NCBI GenBank assembly: GCA_022316685.1
Contig: JAKJHU010000023.1
Span: forward strand, 3,149,192-3,213,191
Direction: 5' to 3'
Length of the DNA: 64,000 bases
Origin: Progne subis subis
Lineage: Eukaryota; Chordata; Aves; Passeriformes; Hirundinidae
Shown one piece after another: positions 27,001 through 40,690 of the stretch (position 1 is its first letter; each line of letters begins with the position of its first letter). A model generated the notes under the pieces. The model was not told the origin of the DNA. It searched no databases and was given only the letters and a program-made list of their open reading frames with translations. Position numbers and translations under genes: made by a program.

Positions 27001-27945
27001 CAGTATCCCAAGTTTCCAGACTGAGTTCATCATTCTTACCCTAGGACAGCAGCCTAGGATGAGATGAATGATGGCAAAGGGCACCTCTGTCCCTTCTTTG
27101 ACTCTCTGAAGGGAGCATAAGTTACTTTGATTAAGTCTGCCTTTGGTTTGAGATGAATTTCACCTCATGAGGTGTGAGCTCATCCCTGTTGTACTGTTCA
27201 GCCTAAGCATCAAAGGTTTGCCCTGAATAAAGGAAGGGCATCACGCAACAACACTGCCACAGGTGATGAGCAGTAATATAATAGGAAGCTACAATCTGCT
27301 TGTCAGAGCCTTACAAAGTGGAGTTCTGAGTTCTTACAACCCTTTGAGAATAAATTGGATCTTTTTCTGTTGTGTCATTTTTTCTTTGAGATCAGAAATT
27401 CTTTATAGATAGCACTTTCAGTCATAATTCATTCAAACACTGTACTAGCAAAATACATAATGAAGGCCTTCAAAACTATATTTGTGATATAAACCCAGAA
27501 AGATGTTTTTAATAACAACATCTTTTATCCTTTTCTTGGCATGGGTATGAAATATCTTTGGAAAGCTCCAGAAAATCCCACAACTATGGAAAGGGTTTGA
27601 CCCAGCTGGGATCCCACAGTTAAATCACTCAGGGAGTTTCAGAGGAGACTAAAAATCTCACTGGAAAGTTAGCTTTAATCACAGGGAATTCTTTTTCCCC
27701 CATGTATTTGACTGGGAAAGAATGATAAATTGTATACATTAAAAAAGAATGGTATAATTTTCCATTTCAGTATCTTAATGGTTTTTAATGAAATACCTCC
27801 AGCATATTTTGTCAGTTTTGCTTAGGGTTTTTAACAAGTTAATTGAAAACAGAAAAAGGCTTCAACTATTTTTTTTTTGTTTTTTTTCATTCACTTAGAC
27901 TCCAACTTTTGTATTTTCTTCCCATTGTATCTCCCATACATATTG
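24070..27945. other. Intergenic, no gene seen
   Basis: AT-rich non-coding DNA. No recognisable coding frame or repeat family. Confidence 0.55.
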
Positions 27946-28097
27946 AAATAGAATAATAGAATATCCTGTGTTGGAAGGGATCCACAAGAATCATCAAGGT
28001 CAACTCCTGGGCCTGCATGGGGCACCCCAAGACTCACACTTTGTGCCTGAGAGTGTTGTCCAAACACTTCTTGAGCTCTGTCAGGCTTGAACATGAA
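27946..28097 (-). mobile_element. CR1 LINE 3'-end fragment, inverted
   Basis: The plus strand reads as the complement of a CR1 tail. 'gaataatagaatatcctg' is followed by 'gttggaagggatccacaag', 'aaggtcaactcctgg' and 'cctgagagtgttgtccaaac', then 'cttcttgagctctgtcaggct'. Similarity stops near 28097, so the copy is truncated. Confidence 0.8.
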
Positions 28098-29521
28098 CTT
28101 TTTATTTCTAGTGTTTCTCTGGAAGACTGCTCTCCTCTTATTTCTCTGAAGTTACAAGAACTTCTACGTGGAAGTACAGAAGGAGGTCCAGAAGGTGAAC
28201 ACAATTTATTTGAATTACTTGTGAATAATGCCATTTACTTGTGAGCTGTGCAGGAGATCACTTGAAAAGCAGGCTGTTCAGGAGTTTTCTGTCATATTTC
28301 ATTCTACCACAAAAAACTTTTCCTGGTCAAAACTCTGGAACTTTTTTTCCAAAATCATAATTAACTGTGTCATTAGCAAATAAAAGGAATTGATATTTTT
28401 TTTTACTCTAATTTTTACAAGTAGCCAAAGTTTTGCATGCCTGTTTTCTGAGCGAAAATGTAACACAAACTCCTCTGAAAATGGGATAATATATGTGGTA
28501 ATGTAAATAGGATGCCTTCCAAGTTTTGTTACACCCTGTAGAAAGCCATTTAATATTTCATTAAAAGAAAATAGACATGATTGGTTGTCAAAAGGAAGTT
28601 TCTAGTTTGGATTTTCATATTTCTTAGACTGATAGTGCATTAAAATTATATTAAGGGAATTAACAGTTGACATGAACCAGAGCTAAATGTTGTTTGTACT
28701 GGATATCGCTGACCTAAAGAGGGAAACACCTAAGGAGAGTTCTGAGATGGCCCCCACATCAGCATTTATCCCAGTTTCCTGACTATCGTAATTCTGTTCA
28801 CATTCCTCTTTACTCCCACCCAATTAGGCAACCTATAATTCAATTCCTTTAATTCAAATCCATTACAACTTTGTATATCACACAAACTTGGAATCCAATG
28901 ACCTCATGGATTAAATAAAGAAAAAAAAAGGCCCAAACCCCAAAAAAGTAAGTCAGCAACAGCCATCAATATCAAAATAAGCTGTCACACAAAAAAAGGA
29001 ATAAAAAATAGACATAAAAATATTTCCAAAGTCACCTGTCATCTGTCAAAGAAACCTGGAACAATGCACACTGATGAAAAATGACTTTTCATTTGAAAGT
29101 GAACTTCGCTCCAGATTGGATGCATCTCAGTCACTGATAATGCAGAAAAGATACTGGGGTTGTTTGCTGAATAAACATCACTGGAAAACCACAGAAAACC
29201 TTGGTTTGACTTATGCAAACATATTTATTTAGTTCACCTCACTCAGAGATTCTACATTGTAGGTTTGACAAGAAACAGGTTAACTTAATGAACTTTCCAT
29301 GAATTTACTATGTGACTATTAAGGGCAAATGAATGTTTAATTTTGTCAGCCTATGTACTTCAGGAAATATCTCACAACATCTGTTAGCTTCACTTAGAAT
29401 GTAATCTTAAATTCATGGGAGAACAAGCAATGGACAAAAGGCATAGGTAGTAAGTATAAACATTCTTTGCAACTGATGATTTGTCTGTCTTGTGCATTGC
29501 AACTTCTCAAATATCTTCACA

Positions 29522-29543
29522 CCCCCCCCCCCCCCCCCCCCCC
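29522..29543. repeat. Poly-C homopolymer
   Basis: A run of 22 C, rare in vertebrate DNA. Its true length may be unreliable in the assembly. Confidence 0.95.
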
Positions 29544-30310
29544 AAATCCATTTATTCTTTGGTCTAGCCTCAGTTTTCTCTTTCTACCTTTCAGAACAGA
29601 GGGCTGCTCAACAACATCCCTCCACAGGATGCCAGCTCTTCCTGCAGCTGCCCTGATGCTTTGCTCAAACTGTGATTTCACTCGAAACCTTTAAAATGTC
29701 TAATAAATTTACTTTTGCTCCCAGGATCTCAGCTACAGGAAGAGAAGCCAAACAAGGCTGATTTTGAACTTCACTACTTTGAGGGAATTGCAAAATGCAG
29801 ATTTGCTGAAGATCTACTTTCACTTTGGTAAAAGCACTAGGTCAGTGATCCTTCCTTATGGCAAGGCTGGTATTAAAAATCATGAGAGGTTTTTATTTGA
29901 AAGAATTTTATTAATTTGCAGATTATTAGGAAATTCATACTTGATACAATTTAATCAGTCTTGCAAAAGCAATGCAGTGAAGTTAAACAACCCAGTTAAA
30001 ACATAATCCATTCTTACCACAACATGGTAAAAAATAGTAAATATGAGTAAAAAAGTTCATTTCTCCTTACTCAGGCTTCTTGTTTTTAATACCCTGAGCA
30101 AGCTATTCTTATCAGCTACTGAGAAATCTGGCACAGAAGCATGTTGATCTGAGAGAAGGCTGAAAGGGAGAGGAAATCACAAAAGCTTAACGGTCTTACT
30201 AAGACTTTCAGTGTGTGTGAAGAAAACATGATTCTATGAGTCTCTGGCATTACTGCTCTTTGCAGGTAGGTTCTGTGAGTAATTATGAGAGCTTCAAGGT
30301 ACAGTTTTTC

Positions 30311-30334
30311 ATATATATATATATATATATATAT
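30311..30334. repeat. (AT)12 dinucleotide repeat
   Basis: Twelve uninterrupted AT units. Confidence 0.95.
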
Positions 30335-33300
30335 TTAATGCTTGGTAAAATCTTTCAGACTTACTGATGAGGATGGATAAAGATTTTGTGAGCAGCTTGG
30401 AAAAAAAGAGCCATAATGATCTGTAGATGGAACAAGAACTGCATACAGAGTTTCTGTGAAGTATGAAAAATGCTGTTCTGCTAAGTTTATCCAATGCTAT
30501 AATTCTGTATGAAAATTTACAATAAAGGTTTTTCAAGAAGTAGATTTGTGTTTCACAGAAAGTCTGTTCTGAAGGGCAACTTTAGCAGTATAATCACAGA
30601 ACCTTTTGATATCTCCATATCTTTGCCAGTCAACCTCCTCAGCATATTGAAGGACACCCACTCAGCCCTTTATTTTAAATAGGATGACACACATTATCAC
30701 CTCTTTTTTCCACCCTCTGAAGAAGAAGTTTGGTCCAGCAGAGGCTCAGTTGCCTTCTCAGAAGTCACACAAGGAAATTTAAGAAAAACTTTTTTTAGCT
30801 AAAACTCAGACAATATTTTTGTTTCATACTGATTACTGAAAGAGTGTTCAGCATTCATTTTAAAGACCAAACAGATATACTCAATCTTTTTATGATTTTT
30901 CATCTTGTTTCTAGTATCTCTAAAAAAACCCCGACAAACAAAAACCAAAAACCATCCGAATGAGAAACCCCTTCAGAAATCACTACACTGTTACTTACAT
31001 TTTACTTCTCCTCACCATCACTAGGTCTGACCCTGACAACCAAATATATACCACATTAAGAATATAAGCACTTTAGTATTGTGATATGGTAGTATAAAGA
31101 TCCTGACTTGTTTGTAAACTGATGCACTTCCACTGAAATAATGAAATTTTGTTAGCTTCCTGTTGATTGTAAAGATTTTTTTGTTAAACATACACATTGG
31201 AAAGAAATAATTAGGTGCTATTTCCTTCAAATATAGAGCATTGTCTATCCTTAAAATGGAAATGTGTTCAGTAATGGAATTGAAATGGAAAGTAATCAAC
31301 TTTTTAACCTACCACAGCAGAGAAAGACCTGTTTTTCAGGTCTTTAACAGCAAGCAGTACCTGATATAACACAAGCTAATCAGGTTGGCACCATGAAGAC
31401 AGTACCTCCCTGGAAAAATAGCGTTTCTTGATATTGTGAATGGGGGAAACATGAGTAGGAACAGGTGACTTTTGAAGGACTGTGCTACTTACAGAAATAG
31501 TTCATCAGTACACACGTAGCCTATTGAAAGATAAGAGCATGCAGACTTCCACAGGAAAATAGAAGACCTATATTTGATTAAGGCGTAGGCAAAGAAAGAT
31601 TGTTTTGTTGTATATTCATTGAAAGAAAATCAATTGCTGCAACATAATCCTATTGACAAAACCTGCATGAATGCATGGCCTATCAGCAACATAAACACTT
31701 ACAGCACTAAAACAGATAAGCATTCAGACATTGAAAAATACAAACTAGTCATTTTGTTTTGACCATTTAAACTGTCACTCTTATGCCAAACACCCACCAG
31801 ACTAACAAGAATTTATTTCAATTATTTAATGAGAATGAAAAGAATTCTGATTTATCACTGCTGCCCTTCAAAAGCACTCCAAGCTGTACCCAAAGGGCTC
31901 TGAACACTGGTTCTTCCTAAAAGGAATATTACTGTTTGTATCACTATTATGTAGTACAGAAAGCAGCAGATGAGGCCATTTTTACTGGATGCATGTTGAA
32001 ATAACCAGCATTTCCTCATGAGACTTTCTGGAGTGGATGATCCAAAGCTGCTTGCAGCTGAGAAATTTCATAAGTTATGTAGGGCTTGGACACTACAAGA
32101 CAGCTCTGTGAGCTTATGCAGAAAAATATATTAAAGTAGATAAATTTTGACTATAATCCATGCAGAGATGTGATGGGGACAGAGACGTGAAATATTTGCT
32201 AGTCATTTAGGAACTGTTACTCCACCTGTATTTTAACTTGTATCTCTGAGGGAAAGAATAATAATTAGGCAGTCACCCCAAATTTGCTCACCAATGTGCA
32301 TAGCTTTTCTCCATCTCAGTAACATTTAAGTCATGAAAGCACTACATTTCTATAATATATGAAGTAACTTGATGCAGTAAGAAGAAATTCTATTAATGGT
32401 TCTACTTAAAAAAAAGGCTAATTTACATGTTTCTGTCTTTTTAGACATCTAAAAAATCTGCACTGGTACCTACTCCTGCAACCCAAAGGCAGACCTTGTT
32501 TTATTTTTGGTTGGCACTGAGAGCACCGTGTGGGAAGTGTGCGTGTGCCACAAACAGGAAGCATTTAAACATTCCTGGGGCTTTTGCCTTTCTGAATGTT
32601 TGAAAAATTCCTCACTCCCTGATAATCCTGGAAATGCTTTTGCAGTATCTGGATGTTATCCAAGAAACTTTTCAGGCAGCCTTGGAGGAAGTCATCCTGA
32701 TTTTCATTTTGCAAGACAGACTCAGCATGAAACCGAACACATTTCTTAATGTAGTAATTTAGCAATTCCCAATAACAGAAATTTAAGGACTACATCCACA
32801 GTATTAGAAAAGCTAAGAGTTGACACTAACTTCATCCCCAGAAGTATAAGATTATTGGACTAGTACTTTGTGAACACCATCATAGATCCTGGAACACATT
32901 TGCACAGTACAGCACCTATACAAATGTTACACATGGATTTCAAAGCTGTCTTCACTACAAAATTCTTGTTTGAATCCTTGACCACAATTAAAATATTTCT
33001 TGCCTTCAGTAAAAAAGATGAAGATTCAGGATAAAATTTCACTATTCTCTTTTTAAAGAGTTTTGAAAGGGACTAACATTAGGTTTGGTTACATAAAAAG
33101 TAAAACCAAGTCAGTAGAAGCCCATCACCTTTTGGATAAATGGTGTGAAAATTAAAAACTCCACCATTAAGTGCTATCACCAAGGCAAAATTCTTACAAA
33201 CAGTAGATTCTAAGTATAATTATATCAAATTACACAATTTATTGTGAATCCAATTCTTGTATTCCTTCATTTCCTTGCACTCCCTGGTCAATGATGAATC

Positions 33301-36300
33301 CCTGGATAATTCAAGAAAGTACTTCTGTGTTTTCCACACCATGAAGGGCTTTTGGAACATCATATCTCTGTTCATCATGGGATAAAGAATAACAGCTAAG
33401 AGAAAAAAAATTATTTAAATAGAACCCAAAAGTTGGTGTTGCATCCATCAGACATTTCTACATCATCAGTGAGAAACAGAAGAAGATGAAGAGGACAGCT
33501 GGGAATGCATGAGAACATGTACAGTGTTGGAGATGAGAAGCTTCAAAGTAACAGTGTGGGTAGTGTAAGGGTGACTTTGAGAGCTGACTTTCTTATTAAC
33601 TTTTAAAATTAAACCCTGATAAAGTGAATCATGGAAAAGTTTTTAATGACTCAACTTTAACTTTGAATTACTTGAAAGTGCTGTAATGCCAGTTTACTCT
33701 TTTGTGATTTCTTTCAGGTAAGAAGCCCTTATAAAGAAGCTGTTAGTGTCTGTTGGAGGAATCATTGGAGGAATAACATAATTTAGGGCAATAATCCATT
33801 TAGAGGAAATACTGACATTAAAACATGTCCCTCAGACTTTTAAGGCTATTTTGAATTTTGAACACAGATGCAGCTGCAACAGCTTTCCTCTGCAGAGCTG
33901 AACCAAAACTTGCATGTTATCAAAATATAAGAGAAAAAAAAGGATGAAGATGAAATCTAGAAAAAATAAAGCAAGTTTTAAGATGGGCTACAAGATATTA
34001 TATAAATAAATGGCACCTGAAGAAGATGAATTCTCTTCTTAAGGAAAATAATTTTACTTGCAGAAGATGTGGGTTTTTTTAAATGATAATTCAAACTAGA
34101 ATGTAATTTTTTTCACTAACATCAAGTTAGAGTGCATTTACTATTATCTACCTACTGTGTTTAGTTGAGTCTGCCAGCAGAAAAGAACATTAAAAAGCAT
34201 TTTTTTTTAATATAATATATCCTCAATGTTACAGGACAAGGGATCTGAGACACAAGTTGATGACCTGATAAAATCAGTTATTATATATAAATAAAGAAAA
34301 TTCCATAGGTGTAAATTTATTTTAGAAGACCCTCTCATGAAAGGGATACCAAAAACACTCCACATCATGTCCTTTCAGGAAAGACAGAGGATTTTACCCA
34401 TTTCTATCTTTAAACATTGACATTTTTTTCCTCTCTGGTAAGATGCAGGTTGGCTTTCCTGGAGAACTTTTCCATGTTTAGTTTTGTCGTACGGGTCCTA
34501 AGCATAGTACAGGTACTCTGGGACTGTACAAGAACATGGGATATCTGTGGCTTGGGAGATCACCACACAGACTGACTTCGTGTCTGCAAAAGTGATACTT
34601 TTGTCCCAGCCTTTCATTCAAAAATCTTGCTTGACATCAAGTTATTTTTAACACACATTGAGGAAACTTGTAAGAAACTATGCGTGATGATTGATGCTGC
34701 TGAGGAAAAACTGCATGCAGGGGAAGAAGCAATGCCCTTCTATGACTCTCTCTTTCCTCTAAAAATGTCATTCTTTCTAAAACCAAAATATCAGAGAAAT
34801 AAAAGAGGTTCCTGATTTGTACCTGCATCTATGCTTTTTCTGGTCATTCTGTTTCTGAACCCTGGCCTAGTCACATGAAATGCTCCTTTTCTGAAAAGTT
34901 GTCTCCTGCTGCTGATTCATCCCTTGCAGGAATCCAGTTTATTCTCCTTTACTCTATGTAATTTCTAAGAGCATCTTCCACAAAGAGCAATTCTAGTAGT
35001 TGAAATGCAGCCTTACTTTTCCATCCCTCGGAAGAATTTTGTCTCTCATTTGCCTCTTACTGGGATTTGCTACAACAATTTTGTGAGGGGTAGATGGACA
35101 GCTTTGTATGAAGTGGGAACAGAATCCCATCGCAGCCGTGTTAACAAGCACTGCAGTGCAGCTCCGTGGGAGCCAGTGTGTAGAAGAAAACAGTGCTGAG
35201 GATTCAGCTGTGATGCTGCCTGTATTCAAGGGGCTTTCCTCTGGGCTGACTCCAGTCTGGTCAGTTGAACCAATCCCACTGGCAGCTGGAAAGCAACAGG
35301 TACATTTCTGGGGATAATATCTCAGTCTGGCTTCCCTCAGAAGAACTTGGTTTGCACAATCCAAAACCACCCTGCAATGCAAACAGTCTGCAGGGATATT
35401 GAGCTGAACTAAAATACTGACTACACTGCTGTATTAAGTTTCCTTCCTCCCCATGTTTCTTCATTCATCTGAATTGGATGTGAAGCAAGCTCCGAGATAA
35501 ATAAATAAGAGTGTTCCCACTAGCAGTAGCACCTGCGATGGTGGAAGCCAGAGCTGAGGTAATATTTTCAGCTCTACTTCACTTTCCTTCTCTTGATTTT
35601 CTGCTTAATATTTGCAGAAGGAGATAGAAAAGTACTGTCTTGAATATTTTTCAAGAAAGTGTCACGCAAAGACACACATCACAATACTAGACGAAAACAG
35701 CTAAATCAGTGTGATAGAATGTACACAGGAAAGCCAAATATATTTCAAATACCATCTTTAAATTTGACATTTATTAGGCCTATATACTATTTTGGATGTT
35801 TCTGCAATATTAGGGGTGGCTTGTTCATTGATATCAGAGAACAAGCTGTTTCTTAAGAAATGTGATCAATAAATTGAATTGGAAGAGCTGCCTAAGTTAA
35901 AAAGAAAGAAGACTAGTGAATGCATAACTGTCACCAAAACAAGTTGGGAAAGGAAGAAATAGCACCAACCATTAAATGAAGCAAGATTTTTAAAGAAGAT
36001 AAGCAAGCCAAAGATAGTCAATATTTATTCATAACATCCTGGACAAGGCAAATGAATCAAAATTTGAATTTTAGTTGATGTACATGGTATGAAGAAAATA
36101 GAAAAGTGAGACTGCAAGTTGAAAATTGTCACTTAGAAGTTCCAGAAAATAAGTACATCAGTTAATATATGGACAAAGATGATTTTTAAAGTAACAGTCT
36201 GAAGACATGTAGGAAAACATATTCCCTTTAAAAAAAGACTGAGCTGTAGTTTCACAGAAGGGCCTTGAATCTGTCCCCTGAATGGATTTGTTCTTCTCAT

Positions 36301-39300
36301 TGAAACTACTGCTTTTACTTTTCACTTCACCTGCAATCAAACACTGATGAACCCATCAGGGAGAATGACAAAAGAAAATCCCATAAAACACAAGAAATGA
36401 AGTGGCCATTTTCATCTCAAGTCACTGCAAGAAATTGTGAACATACCAATCAATTACAAATGAATGTGATTACTTTATTCCCTCATAAATACCACTGTCT
36501 TTATTACAATGTCACATTTTTTTTTCTTACTGGTAATGCAATTTATTTGTAAACAGCTTTGTAGGAAAAAATATCTGAGTTGAAGCAGTAAGGAAAAATA
36601 ACACATCTTGAGGCTGTACTGCAGTAAACGGCCTTGTTCTGAGTATCAAATTTGCCTCTTAGGCCCTCCAAAAAACTGCACATTTAGTGCAAGGTCTCCT
36701 TTGCATCATGTAGAAGGTGTCAGCAGACACCCATTATTGGGTTATGCAGAATAAACCTGTATGAAGCCAGTATCTCTTAACAGTTTAGGAGATTTGGTAT
36801 TTTCTTTATGATTTTTCTGCCCTCCCTTACCTTTCTTATTTAAAATTTGTGGTTTCCAATCAAAAATTTAGAATATAAAAATTACACAGTACCAAGGTTT
36901 AAACATGTAAAAGACAATCCATATTTCAAACTTCCAAAAACCCTATTAAAACCTTACACATGTGTTTGCTGCTGCACCTTTTTTGTGTGCACAAACAGGC
37001 TGAGACCAGCATACCCACAACTGGCTGTGCTGAAGAAGGAAAGGGATTCAAAACACAGGCTTTGGAAAAAGACAAAATCAGATGCACAATGCAGCAGTGC
37101 ACATGCACTTCTTGAACGATAAAAAGTATAAATTGGCAATAAGTTTTCACAAGAAAGATGAGGTCAGCTTGCCCTTGTGTGCTGCTGAAAGCTCTCCGTC
37201 ATATAAAGCTGAGGACACTCTAATAGGTCGAACTTGTTGGTTGAAAAACTTTCTCCCTCAGTGGATCCAAATTAAGATTTTCCTGACCTTGACAGAAAGA
37301 AGCAATTAACTTGGAGTTTTCACTCATCTGCAGCCAACTGAAGGTTGGTCAGGCATGCTGTCATAGTGTCTCTGTGAAGAAAACACACCAAAAATAGACT
37401 AACTCCAGAAGAAAAAAAATACTGAATGCTAGGAAATTGCCTGTGTAATTTCAAGACCTATGCCTTCCCAGAATTATCTTTTTGTCTCCATACAATTTTA
37501 CAATTTCACAGTTAAAAACAAAAAAATTCTACGACTCCATTTAGCCCCAATAATACCAAGTTATTTTTATGCATAAGAATTTGCACTGTAAAACCTCAAA
37601 AGAAATTTAGATTTCTTATTCCTAATTTCTAATCATAACTAGTTTGAAATGGAGCAAATTAAACTAACCACATCCAAGAAAAAAATTAGATAACTTACTC
37701 CTAATCTACAAAAGGTGGGGTATTTACTAATTTAATCAACTAAAATGTTATAAAATAACATAAAAAAATAATTCCTCTCAGCAGTTTGTACACATTTTCA
37801 TTAGTGCAGACGTTAAACCATATGTGACTGTCTGAGGAAAATAAGTGATCATACTCCTCAGAAATTCTAGAGACAGGAGAATGAAGGGCTATGTACAGAT
37901 ACAAAAGTCTGAAATGACTATTATGGGCTAAAGGCAGTGTGAGATTAAGATTAGTGCTCAGCCCAAAGCACACAGCACTGAGGTGATGAGAGCATTTATT
38001 TTTATGTAGTCTTTCCTTACAGCAGACTTGGAATTTGAACAATGCTCCCTCCAGAAACTCTGCTGAGCAGTGTTTACACTGTAAGCATACTGTCGAAGAG
38101 GAAAATACCCCTAAGTTCCATCCAGTCACGGTGCACCAATATGAAACAAAGAAGAATTAAGAAATTCTTAACATAACCACTTAATATATTTCAGTCCAAC
38201 CTCATCCTATGTCCCACTGACAGCTCATGGCCAATGCAAACCATGGATATCACAGCAGCCCATGGTGTCTATTGTCTAACTACTGGTGTAAGAAAACTGG
38301 CCTACAGATAGGAGAAAAATTTGAAATTCTAAAAAATGCAATAAAGAAAGGTATCTGGTGAGGCTCTCCATTGTCAGCTACCTTTAGGGCTATCATAAGC
38401 ATCTGGGCATATTATCTTTTATGTGTATGTGTGTCAAAATATTAACTCCACCTAGATTTGCTTGTTATACTTAAAAAGAAAGGTTAATGAAAACCAAAAG
38501 TTTATAAAGTTCTGTAGCTGAATTTTACATAATTCATGTGTCTTCTTCTTCAGCCATTAGTGCATAGCTTGGGATCACATTTCCTTTTAGAAAACCACTA
38601 TGAAGCTCATGAATTTCAGCCTTCAGACAAAGTACCAGCTGCAAACAAACTATATTAGTCTGAAACATTTGACAAAGAAGACTGTTCATATCTAATGTCG
38701 GTGAAGTGGAAACATCTTGTGAAAGTTGCATTTCCTTCTTTCCCACCTGCCTTCTTTCTACTGGGAGTAATTTCTGACCCATACTGACAGACCAGCATGT
38801 ACTTAGTGTATGAGATGAGGTGATTCTTCAACACTATTTGAGCATTCTTAATCAAGAACAAAGTAGTTCCTGTTTGGATTGTACTCTACAAAGACATTCT
38901 TCTATACTTTGAAGTCCATACATAAACTGTTATCACAGGAAGACATGAATGGTTGCGGTTCTATGCTCTTTTAAAATACAGTGCAAATCCTTATCCTATT
39001 TGGGATTAATTTTGGTGGCCAGGAGATACTAAAACAGCCTGGACTAATTTTTGAAATACTATTTATCTCCACAGTGTGGTACTATTCAGGTTTAAATACA
39101 TTTTTATAATTGGTCTTTGCATGGAACACCTGTTAAAGGTGGTATGGTAACAAGCAGAGCCCTATATTATTACAATCCCTTACATTTTATATGCCACCAC
39201 AACTTTATTATTGCCAGCAATAGCATCTGTAATCTTCTTGCTGTTTTTTTAAAAGATGCTGTCCAAAAAGATGCATCAAAAAGATTATCTTTTTAAAAGA

Positions 39301-39416
39301 TGCTGAAACATGAGGAAAACCAGACAGAGCTGCCAGAAGATGGACTCTGCATAGCAGCTAAAAACTGCAGCATGCCTAGGGAACTGCTCTGAAAGCAGAA
39401 GGGAAAACAGACGTTT

Positions 39417-39441
39417 AAAAAAAAAAAAAAAAAAAAAAAAA
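39417..39441. repeat. Poly-A tract
   Basis: A run of about 25 A. The preceding sequence is not a recognised retroposon. Confidence 0.95.
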
Positions 39442-40547
39442 GTTATGTTCAGATGTCAAAATTGTTGACTAACACCTGCTAAAAGGTAGAGGAATTCTTA
39501 CTTCAAAGTTTATTTTTTCTCTTTCATTAGCCACCACTCTCTTTTACATATTTCAGAAGCTGGGTGTGAAGTAGCACCAAAACCCAGTACTTGTCTGATC
39601 AGATTCTTTTAGGTATTCCATGGGAGAGGTAACGTTTAACCACAAATGTGCTTATTTAAAGGTTCTAATACTTGAGATTTCTGATTTGCCAAAGTGATAC
39701 AAAGTATATTGCACAGCACAATACAAATGTTAAGTTACTCTTAGCCAAATACATGTATAGGAACTGCAATATGGAGTTCAATCACAGTATCATTGTGATT
39801 CCCGTAACTGGCCTTTAGAAAATCCTGACCACCATGACAATGGGTCCTCAGTCACCAGGAAGTTGTGGAGGGGTTCAACCCACCACAGGCTTTTAGTTCT
39901 CTTTGAAATTCTGTTATTAGTTTTTCAGTTTTGGTGCTCTTTGTTTGGGGTGAGTCGGGTATTCTCCTGGTCTGGCTAACTCAGGGAGACATTCCCACTC
40001 TTCTAACAAACTCAGGGAGAAACTTTTACTATGCCTGTGGATGCACTCAACTGCTGATAGAAGTTTTTCTGAAACAAAGGCCACTCTCTGGTCTCTTTGG
40101 TGCTAAATCAGCTTCTATATAACATCTTTAGTCAGTCAAGGCCTGCATTTTTCCAAAGCTTGATGGGAACATTTCCTTGCCCATCTCCTCTGTACCTTCT
40201 TCCCTTGTGGGGATTTATTGGCCAGTCTCATTTAAACTCAATTTACAGACTTACAAAATCATAAGAGAGAGTACATTCAAATACAACTGAAAAATATGAA
40301 ACAGAAAGAAAAGAATAGTAAGAACATAAAGGTGATAAAGCTGGATTTCAGCCATGCTCTGAGATGCTCTACAGGAGCAACTAATTCTGGCAGGCAGAGC
40401 CCCTCCTTCCCAAGCACACTATTCATGACCTGCACCACCTCCTCGTGTCGCAGCTGATGGAACTATCAAGTGTCTGTATAAGCCTCCCTGAGTAACAATT
40501 TCTCTGTCATGAATAAACATCCCTTTCAAGGCAGACCTCTGCAGCAG

Positions 40548-40690
40548 GAAGATATTTAGGCCCCTTTCACAGGCGGGAAATTGAAGTCTGAGACAGACTG
40601 TTTTATCCAAGGTCAGGCACAGTATCTGCTGTCTGAGCTGGGAAATGAGCAGAGACCTGCACGCCCTGCACCAGCACTCTGCCAGCATTC
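40548..40690 (-). mobile_element. MIR SINE fragment, inverted, containing the core region
   Basis: The plus strand 'cccctttcacaggcgggaaa', then 'ttatccaaggtcaggcacag', then 'tctgagctgggaaatgagca' matches the complement of the MIR core (acagatgaggaaactgag, then cccaaggtcacacag, then cagagccgggattcgaac). It includes a CCAAGGTCA that is simply part of the MIR. Confidence 0.65.

Larger units (their letters stand above)
28098..40547. other. Intergenic, no gene seen
   Basis: AT-rich, with only simple repeats (poly-C at 29.5 kb, AT at 30.3 kb, poly-A at 39.4 kb) and small hairpins, such as AAAGACCTG with its complement at 31323-31345. The 34,990-35,460 stretch is modestly GC-rich with short open frames of no known family. 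Confidence 0.55.

Noticed and set aside
27994..28002. TCAAGGTCA SF-1-like site
   Set aside because: Part of the CR1 sequence and far from NR0B1.
37740..38129. 129-codon minus-strand open frame
   Set aside because: No family recognised. Likely chance.
40607..40615. CCAAGGTCA SF-1-like site
   Set aside because: It derives from the MIR consensus. Kept only as a note in the MIR finding.
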